This document shows, one piece after another, positions 34,591 to 44,831 of a DNA stretch of 64,000 nucleotides. How positions within the stretch are numbered: position 1 is the first letter of the stretch; every line of letters starts with the position of its first letter. The notes under the pieces are model-generated. The model was given only the letters and a program-made list of their open reading frames with translations, was not told the DNA's origin and searched no databases. The stretch comes from Paenibacillus sp. JJ-100 (GTDB lineage: Bacteria > Bacillota > Bacilli > Paenibacillales > Paenibacillaceae): the NCBI RefSeq assembly GCF_948329825.1, contig NZ_CAOJCM010000002.1:248001-312000 (forward strand). The letters are read 5' to 3'. Both the position numbers and the translations under genes were made by a program.

Positions 34591-35628
34591 ATGCTTGCTT
34601 TAGTATATAAATCTGCATGGGATGTCGCACTCGAGGAACGGCCTATTCCCGAAATTAGCAGAGATAATCAGGTACTTGTACGTATACGAGCAACCGGGGT
34701 CTGTGGAACAGATCTAGGCATTGTCAGCGGAAAATATCACGCGATTCCTTCCGTCATTCTTGGACATGAATCAGCCGGTGAAGTGATTGCTGTCGGCTCC
34801 GCAGTCAGCACGTTACGGCCAGGAGACCGCGTTGTCATTGATCCTACTTATTACTGCGGTCAATGTGAGATGTGCAGAACCGGCAGACAGAATCACTGTA
34901 CTCACAAGTCCGTTACGGAAACGGGAGTAAGTGCAGATGGCACGTTCACGGATTATTACGTGACAGAAGATCGCTTTTTGTATCATTTAAAAGATCATGT
35001 TAGCTATGAAGAAGCTACCCTAACCGAGCCGCTAAGCTGTATGTTAACAGGCATTAACCAGATTCATTTGTTGCCGAATTTCAGAACGATTATACTTGGA
35101 GCAGGCCCTATTGGCATCCTCTACAGCTACGCACTTGCTTCCAAAGGCGTAACTGGAAGTCTTGTCGACATCTCGGAAGAACGTTTAGCCATTGCAGGCT
35201 CCATAGCACCAGACCGCTGGCAAGTTCATTCGTCCTTTGAACAGGCGATTGCAGACATCGCTCCGACAACCGGACAAGTCGATATGATTGTGGATACCAC
35301 TGGTGTGGTAGGCACTCAAGTATTGTCACAGCTCGCTAGTGGTGGCTATTTGATGCTGGTTGGTTTACGGGATGGGAATACGTGTTTTAACCCGAAGGAA
35401 GTTGTGGATCGCAGCCTGAAAATTATTGGCTCTATTGACTCCCTTGGAACGTTTGCCACCGCACATTATATGATTGAACAACAGATTATTCCTGCCAAAA
35501 AAATTATAACCCACTCCTTTCCGCTGGAAGATTATGAAGAAGCGTTCCGTACACTGGGATGTGATATTCCAGGACGTACCTTACAGGCCTCATCTCACGC
35601 CATTAAGGTTGTGCTGCAATCCAATTAG
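34591..35628 (+). CDS. Zinc-dependent medium-chain dehydrogenase (sorbitol/threonine dehydrogenase-like)
   Basis: A 345-residue MDR alcohol dehydrogenase. Catalytic zinc ligands are visible as Cys in RATGVCGTDLG, GHESAGEV (His-Glu) and the four-Cys structural site CGQCEMCRTGRQNHC. The NAD-binding GAGPIGILYS lies near 171. It resembles L-iditol/threonine dehydrogenases and GutB1 of azasugar clusters. It follows the aminotransferase by 80 bases with an AGGGAGGT RBS and is probably co-transcribed. Confidence 0.88.
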   Translation: MLALVYKSAWDVALEERPIPEISRDNQVLVRIRATGVCGTDLGIVSGKYHAIPSVILGHESAGEVIAVGSAVSTLRPGDRVVIDPTYYCGQCEMCRTGRQNHCTHKSVTETGVSADGTFTDYYVTEDRFLYHLKDHVSYEEATLTEPLSCMLTGINQIHLLPNFRTIILGAGPIGILYSYALASKGVTGSLVDISEERLAIAGSIAPDRWQVHSSFEQAIADIAPTTGQVDMIVDTTGVVGTQVLSQLASGGYLMLVGLRDGNTCFNPKEVVDRSLKIIGSIDSLGTFATAHYMIEQQIIPAKKIITHSFPLEDYEEAFRTLGCDIPGRTLQASSHAIKVVLQSN

Positions 35629-35713
35629 TTCGTTTTTTGTAGCATGCTGGAATGCTGAACAAAAAGTAGTTACACTAGAACGGATGGGACATCATTCAGA
35701 GGAGGTATGCAGC

Positions 35714-36469
35714 ATGACAGCAAACCAGGAAGCTGGACGTCAGGATATGAATCAAATGGAGAATGAGCATCACCATTTGCCTATTCAAGGAGTCATTTTT
35801 GATATGGATGGCGTTCTGATCGACAGTGAACCGATTTATTTTGAGATAGAGCGGAGTTCATTTGATCATTTTGGGGCAGCGGTTACTGTGGAAGAACATC
35901 ATTCTTTTGTAGGTGTCACACTAGAATCCATGTGGCAACAAGTCATCAACAAGTATCAGGTTAAGGTACCACTGGAAGAGATTCTTGTGTATCATCAGCA
36001 GCATGTCATGGAACAGATGTTAGCTCATACCGAACTCGTTGGCATGCCTGGCGTGGAGCGGTGGGTTCAATGGCTGCATGAACAGCAAATTCCCATTGCC
36101 GTCGCCTCCTCATCCCCCCGAGCACTCATTGATCTGATTATGGAGAAAACGGGATTAGGGTCGTACTTTGAAGTGCGCATGACTGGTGAAGAGGTTGAAC
36201 ATGGTAAGCCTGCACCGGATATTTTCCTCGCGGCAGCTGAACGGATCGGCATTTCTCCGGAACACTGTCTCGTTATTGAGGATTCACGTAACGGAGTTCA
36301 AGCCGCCAAAAGCGCAGGTATGCGCTGTATTGGATACCGCAATCCAGGCTCGGGGGATCAAAATCTCTCCAAAGCTGATGTGCAAATTTCCAGTTATGAT
36401 GAGCTATGGGCATTAAAGAATACGCTACCTTTTAAAAGCTCTACACCGGACTTATCCAGATCAGTTTAA
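35714..36469 (+). CDS. HAD superfamily phosphatase (beta-phosphoglucomutase-like)
   Basis: A 251-residue HAD hydrolase with nucleophile motif VIFDMDGVLIDSEP, motif II VASSSPRAL, a lysine in HGKPAPDIF and motif IV VIEDSRNG. The small alpha-helical cap (about 40-100) is that of the beta-PGM/GPP subgroup, suggesting a small sugar or polyol phosphate. ATG at 35714 is chosen because AGGAGG lies 8 bases upstream; the longer frame overlaps the dehydrogenase. It is the last gene of the MFS-aminotransferase operon and is followed by a terminator. Confidence 0.87.
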   Translation: MTANQEAGRQDMNQMENEHHHLPIQGVIFDMDGVLIDSEPIYFEIERSSFDHFGAAVTVEEHHSFVGVTLESMWQQVINKYQVKVPLEEILVYHQQHVMEQMLAHTELVGMPGVERWVQWLHEQQIPIAVASSSPRALIDLIMEKTGLGSYFEVRMTGEEVEHGKPAPDIFLAAAERIGISPEHCLVIEDSRNGVQAAKSAGMRCIGYRNPGSGDQNLSKADVQISSYDELWALKNTLPFKSSTPDLSRSV

Positions 36470-36530
36470 TATAGATCTGGTTTAAGAAGCCATTTTTCAT
36501 TCAAGCTTAGTGACTTTATCAGGAAACACA

Positions 36531-36578
36531 AACGTGAAGCAGCTTCAATTCCCAAGAATTGAAGTTGCTTCACGTTTT
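36531..36578 (+). terminator. Terminator of the MFS-aminotransferase operon
   Basis: A long near-perfect stem (36531-36551 with 36556-36576; one mismatch in GAAGCAGCTTC/GAAGTTGCTTC) closed by a short loop and followed by TTGC. Its position 60 bases past the HAD stop fits a terminator for both flanking convergent genes. Confidence 0.75.
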
Positions 36579-36687
36579 GCATGCTACATATTCTGTGAAA
36601 CAAAATCATATGGATCTTCGGTCGAAATAGGTTACACCGAAATATCAAGACTTCTGCCCAGATTGGTGTATTGAAAATGTATAAGGA

Positions 36688-37548
36688 TTATGTCTCTATT
36701 AACCCATACTTCACAAAGCTGTGATACAAGCCGTCTTCTTCCACGGAGCCCGTAATGTCGTCGGCGATGGCTTTCAACCCCGGCTTCGCATTGCCCATCG
36801 CAATGCCTATAGCACAGTACTCCAGCATCTCGGCATCATTCATTCCATCGCCAATGGCGAGCGTATCTTCTCGTGACATCCCGAGATGCGCTAACAGATC
36901 AGCAATTGCAATCGCTTTGTGAATTCCCGGGATCATCAGCTCCCCGCTACCTTCTCCAAAAACAGGAACGGTACACTGGATCACTTCGAATTTCCCCTCG
37001 AACTCCTGTTTGATTCGTTCAAACGGAACCACTGGACTTTCTAGAAAACAGACTTTGTTGACGTCCTCTTTATATAAGTCTGTTTCACCATACGTTAGCC
37101 CCGTAATAAACGGGTGAGGTTTCGTTTCCTTTTTCTCCCGTGCAATAGGATCATTCTCCACATCTCCATAGATGCGACGCTCTAGATGAGCTTGAAGATT
37201 GCTGCTTGCATATAATGCTGAATTGGATTCAAGATAGAAATCAATACCGTGCTCATTAAAGAAGTCGACCATATGGCGAACATCTTCGGCCGTTACTTTT
37301 TTATGATATAACACCTCAGAACCATACTCTACGTATCCCCCGCCTGCTCCAATTATACCGTCAAAGCCAATCTCCCAGATCGAATCATAGATCTCAGCCT
37401 TGGAGCGACCTGTGCACAAATATAGTAGGTGTCCATTCTTGCGAGCTTGTTTACAAGCTTCTTGCGCAGACACAGGAATGTTGCCGTCATCGTCTACTAA
37501 TGTGCCGTCAACATCAATAAATACGATTTTTGGTTTAATGTTGCTCAT
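36688..37548 (-). CDS. Cof-type HAD-IIB family phosphatase
   Basis: A 286-residue HAD phosphatase of the Cof/YwpJ type, acting on sugar phosphates or flavin phosphates in relatives. Motif I is VFIDVDGTLVDDD, motif II LCTGRS, motif III KAIAIADLL, motif IV AIGDGMNDAEML. The C2-type cap lies between motifs II and III. It is about 65 bases downstream of the GNAT gene in the same direction. Confidence 0.9.
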   Translation of the reverse strand: MSNIKPKIVFIDVDGTLVDDDGNIPVSAQEACKQARKNGHLLYLCTGRSKAEIYDSIWEIGFDGIIGAGGGYVEYGSEVLYHKKVTAEDVRHMVDFFNEHGIDFYLESNSALYASSNLQAHLERRIYGDVENDPIAREKKETKPHPFITGLTYGETDLYKEDVNKVCFLESPVVPFERIKQEFEGKFEVIQCTVPVFGEGSGELMIPGIHKAIAIADLLAHLGMSREDTLAIGDGMNDAEMLEYCAIGIAMGNAKPGLKAIADDITGSVEEDGLYHSFVKYGLIET

Positions 37549-37613
37549 CTGTTATTCCCCCAGTTGTATAATTTTCTCCACCAGACTTGTGTACATTCTT
37601 ATATCTCCCCGGT

Positions 37614-38135
37614 CTAGATTTGGATAGGTTTATCCATATGTACAATTTGCCATTCATTCTGCTCTTCCGCAACATATGCGAATCCCTGACGTTCCCAGAA
37701 ACCCACGGCTCCAGGCAAAAAACGATGGGTGTGCAAATATAACGTGGTATATTCCATTTGAGTTACAATCCGCTCCAGTTCTGTTACCAACAGTGAACCG
37801 ATACCGTATCTGCGGTAGGCAGGGTCAACATAACATTTTACAATCTCAGCAGCAGCGTTCACGGGATACCGCCCTTTAATAGCCTGAATTCGATCATCAT
37901 AAGGAATTACACCGATGGAGCCGATAATACCTGCTTCGTCCAACCGTGCAACTACAAATGTCGTATCCTTCCGATTCATATAATGTTCGTTAAACTGCTG
38001 AAAGTCTTTAGTTAATACCGTGTGATCGATCATAGGAAACACTTCATTACGCACACGCATAGCAAAATCGATTGCTTCTGATATTTCGTGGGATTGAACA
38101 GGTCTTACATGCGGTTTCATCTGAGGTTCTGTCAA
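37614..38135 (-). CDS. GNAT family N-acetyltransferase
   Basis: A 173-residue acetyltransferase with the acetyl-CoA binding motif A in KCYVDPAYRRYGIGSLLVTELE and a C-terminal ALGFWERxGF-like GAVGFWERQGFAYV. Start is uncertain: TTG 38135 has AAGGA upstream and precedes the domain closely; ATG 38174 gives 13 more residues without an RBS, and ATG 38120 gives five fewer. Substrate unknown. It may be co-transcribed with the Cof phosphatase. Confidence 0.82.
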   Translation of the reverse strand: MTEPQMKPHVRPVQSHEISEAIDFAMRVRNEVFPMIDHTVLTKDFQQFNEHYMNRKDTTFVVARLDEAGIIGSIGVIPYDDRIQAIKGRYPVNAAAEIVKCYVDPAYRRYGIGSLLVTELERIVTQMEYTTLYLHTHRFLPGAVGFWERQGFAYVAEEQNEWQIVHMDKPIQI

Positions 38136-38335
38136 GCATATCACATTCCTTATTTCGTTATGATGTCTCCTCATCTTAACGAATTCCAGTCATTGGATCA
38201 ATGAACGTCTTCTTTCAAAGAACTCTATGAATCTAGCTGTGCTTCCAACCAATTTGGAAGAAAGCCCGCGCATTTTGATAGAGTCCGCATAGGATAAGGC
38301 GTGTCAGAATCCAAATCCGGAAAGGGGTAAAGCCA

Positions 38336-39496
38336 ATGTGGTTATGGTTTGTCATCTTGGCATCTCTCATTATGATCTCCACCTGGTTCGCCCTTCGTTA
38401 TGCAGACCAAAAGGCAGCTAGTAAGTTTCACCCCCACGTACCCAATCAGCTATTGCTTAAGTTCAAAGAAGACACAACCCCTGATCAGATGCACTCTCTT
38501 CACCGAAAAAACAAAAGCAAAGTCGCTGAAACGTATGAAGACCTAGGATGGTATCGAGTCGAATCTCGCCAAAAAATGCACCGGTTGCTCAAAAAGTATA
38601 AGGACCATGACCTCATTGAACATGCACATCCCAACTATCTGGTTGAAGCTTCATTTATACCCAACGATCCATTCTTCCCTTACCAGTATAATCTGACCAA
38701 AATTAATGCGCCGGCTGCATGGGATCTGAACCAGAGTAACCCTTCCATTCAAATTGCCATTATTGATACAGGAGTACAGTTGAACCATCCTGAACTTTCA
38801 TCCAAGCTTTTACCAGGATACGATTACGTCGATTACGATAACATCCCTGAGGACGGAAACGGTCATGGCACACACGTTGCTGGCATCGCAGCATCCATTA
38901 CCAACAACGGTGTTGGCATTGCAGGTACAGCACCTCTTGCTTCCATCGTGCCGATTCGTGTACTGGATAACAACGGCCAAGGAACGATTGGTAACGTGGG
39001 CAATGGGCTTGTTTTTGCAGCCAATAATGGAGTTCAAGTGGTCAACCTGAGTCTGGGTGGACCAACAGGAGATGCCTTCCTTCAGGCTGCTGTTCAGTAT
39101 GCATGGGATCGAGGAGCCGTCATTATTGCAGCAGCAGGTAATGATAATACCTCATTCCCGATCGTTCCTGCATCATACCCTAACGTCATCGCCGTTGCAT
39201 CCACCAACTCTTCTGACCTGAAATCCAACTTTTCCAACTATGGCCCCTGGGTAGATATGGCTGCACCGGGTGATGTTATTCTCTCCACATATCTTAGTGG
39301 CTCCTACGCTTACCTTAGCGGAACATCAATGGCCGCACCGCAGGTGGCTGGCGTAGCTGCATTACTTGCAGCCCAAGGTAAGACGAATGTTCAAATCCGG
39401 GATGCATTATGTTTCGCTTCTGATCCCGTTTCCGGTTCAGGCATCTATTGGACATATGGAAGGCTGAATGCCTATCAAAGTTTGCAAGTTCCCTAA
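38336..39496 (+). CDS. S8 family serine protease (subtilisin-like, membrane-anchored or secreted)
   Basis: A 386-residue subtilase. An N-terminal hydrophobic helix (1-24) serves as signal or anchor; a prodomain-like segment (about 35-105, NQLLLKFKEDTTPDQM) resembles fervidolysin/thermitase-type propeptides. The catalytic triad is Asp in IAIIDTGVQLNHPEL, His in NGHGTHVAGIA and Ser in LSGTSMAAPQVAGVAALL, with the oxyanion Asn in AAAGNDN. It appears monocistronic with RBS GGAAAGGGG. Confidence 0.93.
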   Translation: MWLWFVILASLIMISTWFALRYADQKAASKFHPHVPNQLLLKFKEDTTPDQMHSLHRKNKSKVAETYEDLGWYRVESRQKMHRLLKKYKDHDLIEHAHPNYLVEASFIPNDPFFPYQYNLTKINAPAAWDLNQSNPSIQIAIIDTGVQLNHPELSSKLLPGYDYVDYDNIPEDGNGHGTHVAGIAASITNNGVGIAGTAPLASIVPIRVLDNNGQGTIGNVGNGLVFAANNGVQVVNLSLGGPTGDAFLQAAVQYAWDRGAVIIAAAGNDNTSFPIVPASYPNVIAVASTNSSDLKSNFSNYGPWVDMAAPGDVILSTYLSGSYAYLSGTSMAAPQVAGVAALLAAQGKTNVQIRDALCFASDPVSGSGIYWTYGRLNAYQSLQVP

Positions 39497-39574
39497 TGCT
39501 ACATCGACTCATGTATCACTCAAAAATAAATAAAGAATGGTCCTTTCTTTCACCGCATAGAAACAAGTAATACA

Positions 39575-39622
39575 AAACTATGGAGCGTCCATACGCCTAC
39601 CATAGACACTCCATAGTTTAAC
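39575..39622. terminator. Hairpin between convergent subtilase and GH1 genes
   Basis: CTATGGAGCGTCCATA pairs with CCATAGACACTCCATAG (two mismatches), flanked by AAAA and TTTA. It probably terminates transcription from both sides. Confidence 0.6.
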
Positions 39623-39709
39623 GTTTATGTTTTCCACCAAACAAAAAGCAATCCCGAAATACGAGACTGCTCTCTGTCTTCTTAACATATACGAACACGA
39701 AATCCCTAA

Positions 39710-41203
<1,494 letters not shown>

Positions 41204-41213
41204 CTAGTTCACT

Positions 41214-43124
41214 TTAGTTGAGAACGGTCAGCAATTTATCCTTTTCGTTCACACTTGTGTTTTTAGTAGCGACAACGTCCAGATAATTAGAAGTATTCGT
41301 GATAATGACTGGAGTAACTGTCTCATAACCCGCATCTTTAATGGCTTGAAGATCGAACTCCATAATCAGATCACCTGCATTAACACGGTCCCCATCTTTG
41401 ACATGAGCTGTAAAGTGTTGACCTTTCAATTGCACCGTATCCTGACCAATATGGATTAACATCTCTACACCATCGTCAGATACAAGACCAATCGCATGTT
41501 TGGTGCGATACACGGTTTGAACAACTCCCGTAATTGGGGATACAACTTTGCCGCTCGAAGGGCGAATGGCAATTCCTTTACCCATATGCTCTCCTGCAAA
41601 TGTAACGTCATTGATTTCTTTCAGTTCAACGACTTCTCCAGCCATTGGGCTTACAATTTCATAACGGTTGTTTGGGTTAGGATCAAGAACTGGCGCCGGA
41701 GCAGCTGTTTTTTCAACTGGATCTTTGAAACCAACAACATACGTCAAGATGAAACCGAGAATGAATGCGATAATTGTTGCGGCAACAGTCCAGAAGAATA
41801 TGGAGTCCATTCCCTCTGTCGGATTAACATAGCTCGGATAACCGAAGATTCCAAGACCACCGATGATATAACCTTTCGTTCCGACAAAACCAAGGATACC
41901 TCCACCGATACCACCAGCGATACAGCTCATAATAAATGGTTTTTTGAGCGGCAGTGTCACACCGTAAATCGCTGGTTCAGTTACACCGAATATACCGGAA
42001 ATAAAAGCAGGTGCACCGAGTGTTTTTATCTTTTGACTCTTGGTTTTAAGTATTACCGCGAGAACTGCACCGATTTGAGCAAAGGAGGCTGCAAAAGACA
42101 ACGCCAGAATCGAATCATAACCAAGGGTTGCGAGGTTAACGAACACCAATGGTACAAGCCCCCAGTGAAGTCCAAACAAAACGAACACTTGCCACAAACC
42201 GCCAATTACAAGTCCTGTAAGTAAAGGACTCAGTCCGTAAATAGTAGATGTAAATGCACCTAACAGTTGACCTGCCCATGTTGCAACCGGACCAATAACC
42301 AAAAACGTAAGTGGTACAATAACGAGCAACGTACAAAACGGAACCAGGAAATTGCTAACGACTTTAGGCATAACCTGTTTAAAGAATCGTTCAATTTTTA
42401 CTGCGAAGAACGTTGCTACGATAATCGGAATAACAGACGAAGCATAATCCATCAAAATAACAGGTATACCTAGAAACTCAATTCGAATAGGTGATTCAAA
42501 CAAAGTGCCTGTGAACAATGTATACAACGGTTCACCCTCACGGATTCCCGCAAGTGTCGGGTAGACTAGCGAAGCACCAATGGCCATACCGAGGAATGGG
42601 CTTCCACCGAATTTTTTAATAGCTGTGTATCCTAGGAAGATCGGGAAGAAGTAAAATAAACAATCCCCAATGGCATTTAACAATGCATACGTGCCTTCAG
42701 TGTTATTAATCCATCCCAAGGATACGAACATAGCCGTGAAACCTTTAATCATTCCCGTCGCTGCAAGAAGTCCGAGAACTGGAGTAAACACTCCTGAAAT
42801 CATATCTACAAAGCGGTTAAACAAACTACCTTTAGGACCCGATTCTTCCTTAACGTCCACCTGACCTTCAGCAGACAAGTTCCCTGCTTTAACCACTGCT
42901 TTATATACATCAGGCACTTCGTTACCGATGACGACCTGATACTGTCCTCCGCTCTGCATAACGGTAATGACTCCAGGCATATTTTTAAGCTCTTCTGTTT
43001 TGGCTACGCTTTCATCTTTCAGTTTAAACCGCAGTCTGGTTACACAATGGAATACACTGTTTACGTTCTCTGGTCCACCGACCCGTGACAAAATGTCTTT
43101 TGCTAATTGATCATAGTTGCTCAT
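41214..43124 (-). CDS. bglP: Beta-glucoside PTS transporter subunit IIBCA (BglP)
   Basis: A 636-residue three-domain permease. EIIB carries the phospho-cysteine in FHCVTRLRF (Cys27). EIIC (about 100-460) has many membrane helices, with the family motif GVTEPAIYGV. EIIA at the C-terminus has the phospho-histidine in VEMLIHIGQDTV. Second in-frame ATG (43124) preferred, because the GAGAGGAAG RBS is too close to the first. Expression should depend on LicT-type antitermination at the upstream RAT sites. Confidence 0.94.
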   Translation of the reverse strand: MSNYDQLAKDILSRVGGPENVNSVFHCVTRLRFKLKDESVAKTEELKNMPGVITVMQSGGQYQVVIGNEVPDVYKAVVKAGNLSAEGQVDVKEESGPKGSLFNRFVDMISGVFTPVLGLLAATGMIKGFTAMFVSLGWINNTEGTYALLNAIGDCLFYFFPIFLGYTAIKKFGGSPFLGMAIGASLVYPTLAGIREGEPLYTLFTGTLFESPIRIEFLGIPVILMDYASSVIPIIVATFFAVKIERFFKQVMPKVVSNFLVPFCTLLVIVPLTFLVIGPVATWAGQLLGAFTSTIYGLSPLLTGLVIGGLWQVFVLFGLHWGLVPLVFVNLATLGYDSILALSFAASFAQIGAVLAVILKTKSQKIKTLGAPAFISGIFGVTEPAIYGVTLPLKKPFIMSCIAGGIGGGILGFVGTKGYIIGGLGIFGYPSYVNPTEGMDSIFFWTVAATIIAFILGFILTYVVGFKDPVEKTAAPAPVLDPNPNNRYEIVSPMAGEVVELKEINDVTFAGEHMGKGIAIRPSSGKVVSPITGVVQTVYRTKHAIGLVSDDGVEMLIHIGQDTVQLKGQHFTAHVKDGDRVNAGDLIMEFDLQAIKDAGYETVTPVIITNTSNYLDVVATKNTSVNEKDKLLTVLN

Positions 43125-43169
43125 TGTCATTCTTCCTCTCTAAGTAGACTCCCCATGCTTGTGAAACAA

Positions 43170-43250
43170 AGAAAACCTGAACCACTGAACAACCACAACG
43201 TCTCGGAAATAACCGGAGATCAGTCATGTTATTCAGCAATTCAGGTTTTG
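43170..43250 (-). terminator. Antitermination-controlled terminator before bglP
   Basis: On the minus strand AACCTGAA plus TGAATAAC pairs with GTTGTTCA plus TTCAGGTT, followed by TTTCTTTGTTTC. Its 5' arm shares the AAAACCT end of the RAT element at 43243-43270, the arrangement needed for mutually exclusive antiterminator and terminator. Confidence 0.75.
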
Positions 43251-43270
43251 CCCTTAACGGTTGCAACCCT
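43243..43270 (-). promoter_or_regulatory. RAT element 2 (ribonucleic antiterminator)
   Basis: Minus-strand AGGGTTGCAACCG...GGGCAAAACCT matches the LicT/BglG RAT layout (GGnTTGnnAC...GGCAAAACC) and overlaps the terminator stem before bglP. Confidence 0.7.
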
Positions 43271-43345
43271 GTAAGGCTGTACACATAGATATTTGATTAG
43301 CATTTCAAGGTAAGCATAACGATTTACCTTAAGCCTTAGGGCTTC

Positions 43346-43374
43346 GGAATTGCCTGATTCAACAGTCACAATCC
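43346..43374 (-). promoter_or_regulatory. RAT element 1 (ribonucleic antiterminator)
   Basis: Minus-strand GGATTGTGACTG, a 7-base loop, then CAGGCAATTCC: an excellent match to the LicT RAT (GGATTGTTACTG...CAGGCAAAACC). It lies about 30 bases after the predicted transcription start. No T-rich terminator directly overlaps it, unlike RAT 2. Confidence 0.75.
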
Positions 43375-43382
43375 GTTGGTTC

Positions 43383-43397
43383 TTGTATACGCTTACT
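43383..43397. promoter_or_regulatory. cre-like site (CcpA) in the bglP leader
   Basis: TTGTATACGCTTACT fits the catabolite-responsive element WTGNAANCGNWNNCW with one mismatch. It is just downstream of the -10, where CcpA binding could block elongation. Confidence 0.45.
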
Positions 43398-43407
43398 TCT
43401 TGAGATC

Positions 43408-43436
43408 ATCATAGTACATCTGGACTATGTTTGCAA
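43408..43436 (-). promoter_or_regulatory. bglP promoter
   Basis: TTGCAA (43431-43436) and TATGAT (43408-43413) on the minus strand with a 17-base spacer, lying between licT and RAT 1, so bglP-bglH can be transcribed independently of licT. Confidence 0.7.
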
Positions 43437-43473
43437 GCTCTTTTTTCAAAAATTAATTTATCATGTCGCATGG

Positions 43474-44313
43474 TTATTCTGAAGTTGCATTGACGACTCG
43501 CTCAATATGAATGCTTAAATACATCATTTCTTCGTCAGTTAGTTGATAGGTGTAGTTATTTTCGATAAACTTTTTGATCTTCACTGAACACTTATGCGCA
43601 TCAGGGTACTTCTTCTGAATCATCTGAAACAATTCCTCATCATTGTTACTTCTGTAATGCTTTCCCTTAACCAACCGCTGGGCAAAGAATTTCAGATGCG
43701 TAACAAATCGGTTATAGTTTAGTGAATTCTCATCAAAGTCCATTTTGAAATGATATTTGATAATCGTCAGAATCTCCTGCATCACTTGAGTCATGTTGCG
43801 AATGTTAGGCATCTCTTCGTTCAGTGCCGCATTCACAAAGTGAAGAGCCATAAATCCAGCTTCATCCTCTGGTAATAGCACACCAAATTGATCACAAATC
43901 ATGTTTAATGCCTCGAGCCCCACTTCATACTCTTCCTTGTACAATTGCTTGGTTTCCCATAACAACCCATTACGAATGGGCAGATTGTTGCGATAACGCT
44001 CAATAGCAAAATGAATATGATCCGTTAGGTGGAGGTATATGCTCTCGTTCAACTTCTTGCCGAGTTTCATTTTCGCATACGCAATAATTTCCTCAGATAC
44101 CTTCATGTACTCCAGCGGAATACTTGCAATTAATGCCTTAAAGTTCTCCTGCATATCTTCATTCTGTAAAGTAAAGATCTTGTCAACATGCTGATCCGAG
44201 ATCATATCACCTGCCTTCTTTTGGAAAGCAATTCCCCGACCAATAACAATAACTTCTTGTTCATCTTTGATAGCAACTACTGCATTATTGTTTAACACCT
44301 TCTCGATTTTCAC
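43474..44313 (-). CDS. licT: LicT/BglG family transcription antiterminator
   Basis: A 279-residue RNA-binding antiterminator controlled by PTS phosphorylation. The N-terminal CAT RNA-binding domain reads VKIEKVLNNNAVVAI...VIGRGIAFQKKAGD. Two PRD domains follow, with conserved His in LHLTDHIHFAIERY (PRD1) and in FVTHLKFFAQRL and LSIHIERV (PRD2). GTG at 44313 is chosen because GGAG lies 7 bases upstream and the family starts MKIxKVLNNN. It directly precedes bglP, whose leader carries its binding sites. Confidence 0.94.
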   Translation of the reverse strand: MKIEKVLNNNAVVAIKDEQEVIVIGRGIAFQKKAGDMISDQHVDKIFTLQNEDMQENFKALIASIPLEYMKVSEEIIAYAKMKLGKKLNESIYLHLTDHIHFAIERYRNNLPIRNGLLWETKQLYKEEYEVGLEALNMICDQFGVLLPEDEAGFMALHFVNAALNEEMPNIRNMTQVMQEILTIIKYHFKMDFDENSLNYNRFVTHLKFFAQRLVKGKHYRSNNDEELFQMIQKKYPDAHKCSVKIKKFIENNYTYQLTDEEMMYLSIHIERVVNATSE

Positions 44314-44519
44314 TTCATCACTCCAATATACAGAAAAAGGCAAACCAAACCTTCGTCTTGAGGTTACTGGACATGCCCTTATCTCTTCAATGTAAAGATA
44401 TATGTGCGTTCATGGTATTACATTTCACTGGTTTATGCAACAAAAAATCGCTCAAAGCAAAAAACGCTCAGAGCTTTGTTCGATATACACACATTCCCCT
44501 GAAAATATACAAAACATTG

Positions 44520-44831
44520 TCAATTGTCTCGATTTTTTCTGTCTCGATCCAATTCTGCCTCAATCTTACGATTAATAACCTCCATTCTCTCGGATGAGAT
44601 TCGATCTATGTCCTTGTATGTCTGATCTGCCTCGTAATTTTCTGACTCTTCCTTGGTCATTAATTTCATATGATTCTTGATCGCCTGAATATCTTCACGC
44701 ATATACATCGTCTGTCTGTATTGATCAATAACCACAGCAAAGACGATACCTCCAACGATGATGGGGCCATATGGGAATAATAAACACAATACAACACCTA
44801 CCAATAAAAGCATTAAAAAGTACATGCGCAT
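44520..44831 (-). CDS. Small membrane protein of unknown function
   Basis: A 103-residue protein with two adjacent hydrophobic segments (about 3-18 and 22-38), then a charged, Glu/Lys/Arg-rich helical tail with coiled-coil character. No family recognised. It lies about 200 bases upstream of licT in the same direction; a functional link is not evident. Confidence 0.6.
   Translation of the reverse strand: MRMYFLMLLLVGVVLCLLFPYGPIIVGGIVFAVVIDQYRQTMYMREDIQAIKNHMKLMTKEESENYEADQTYKDIDRISSERMEVINRKIEAELDRDRKNRDN

Noticed and set aside
41496..42224. 242-codon plus-strand ORF antisense to bglP
   Set aside because: Inside the well-supported EIIC-EIIA region on the other strand; composition is Asn/Cys/Arg-rich with no recognisable domain.
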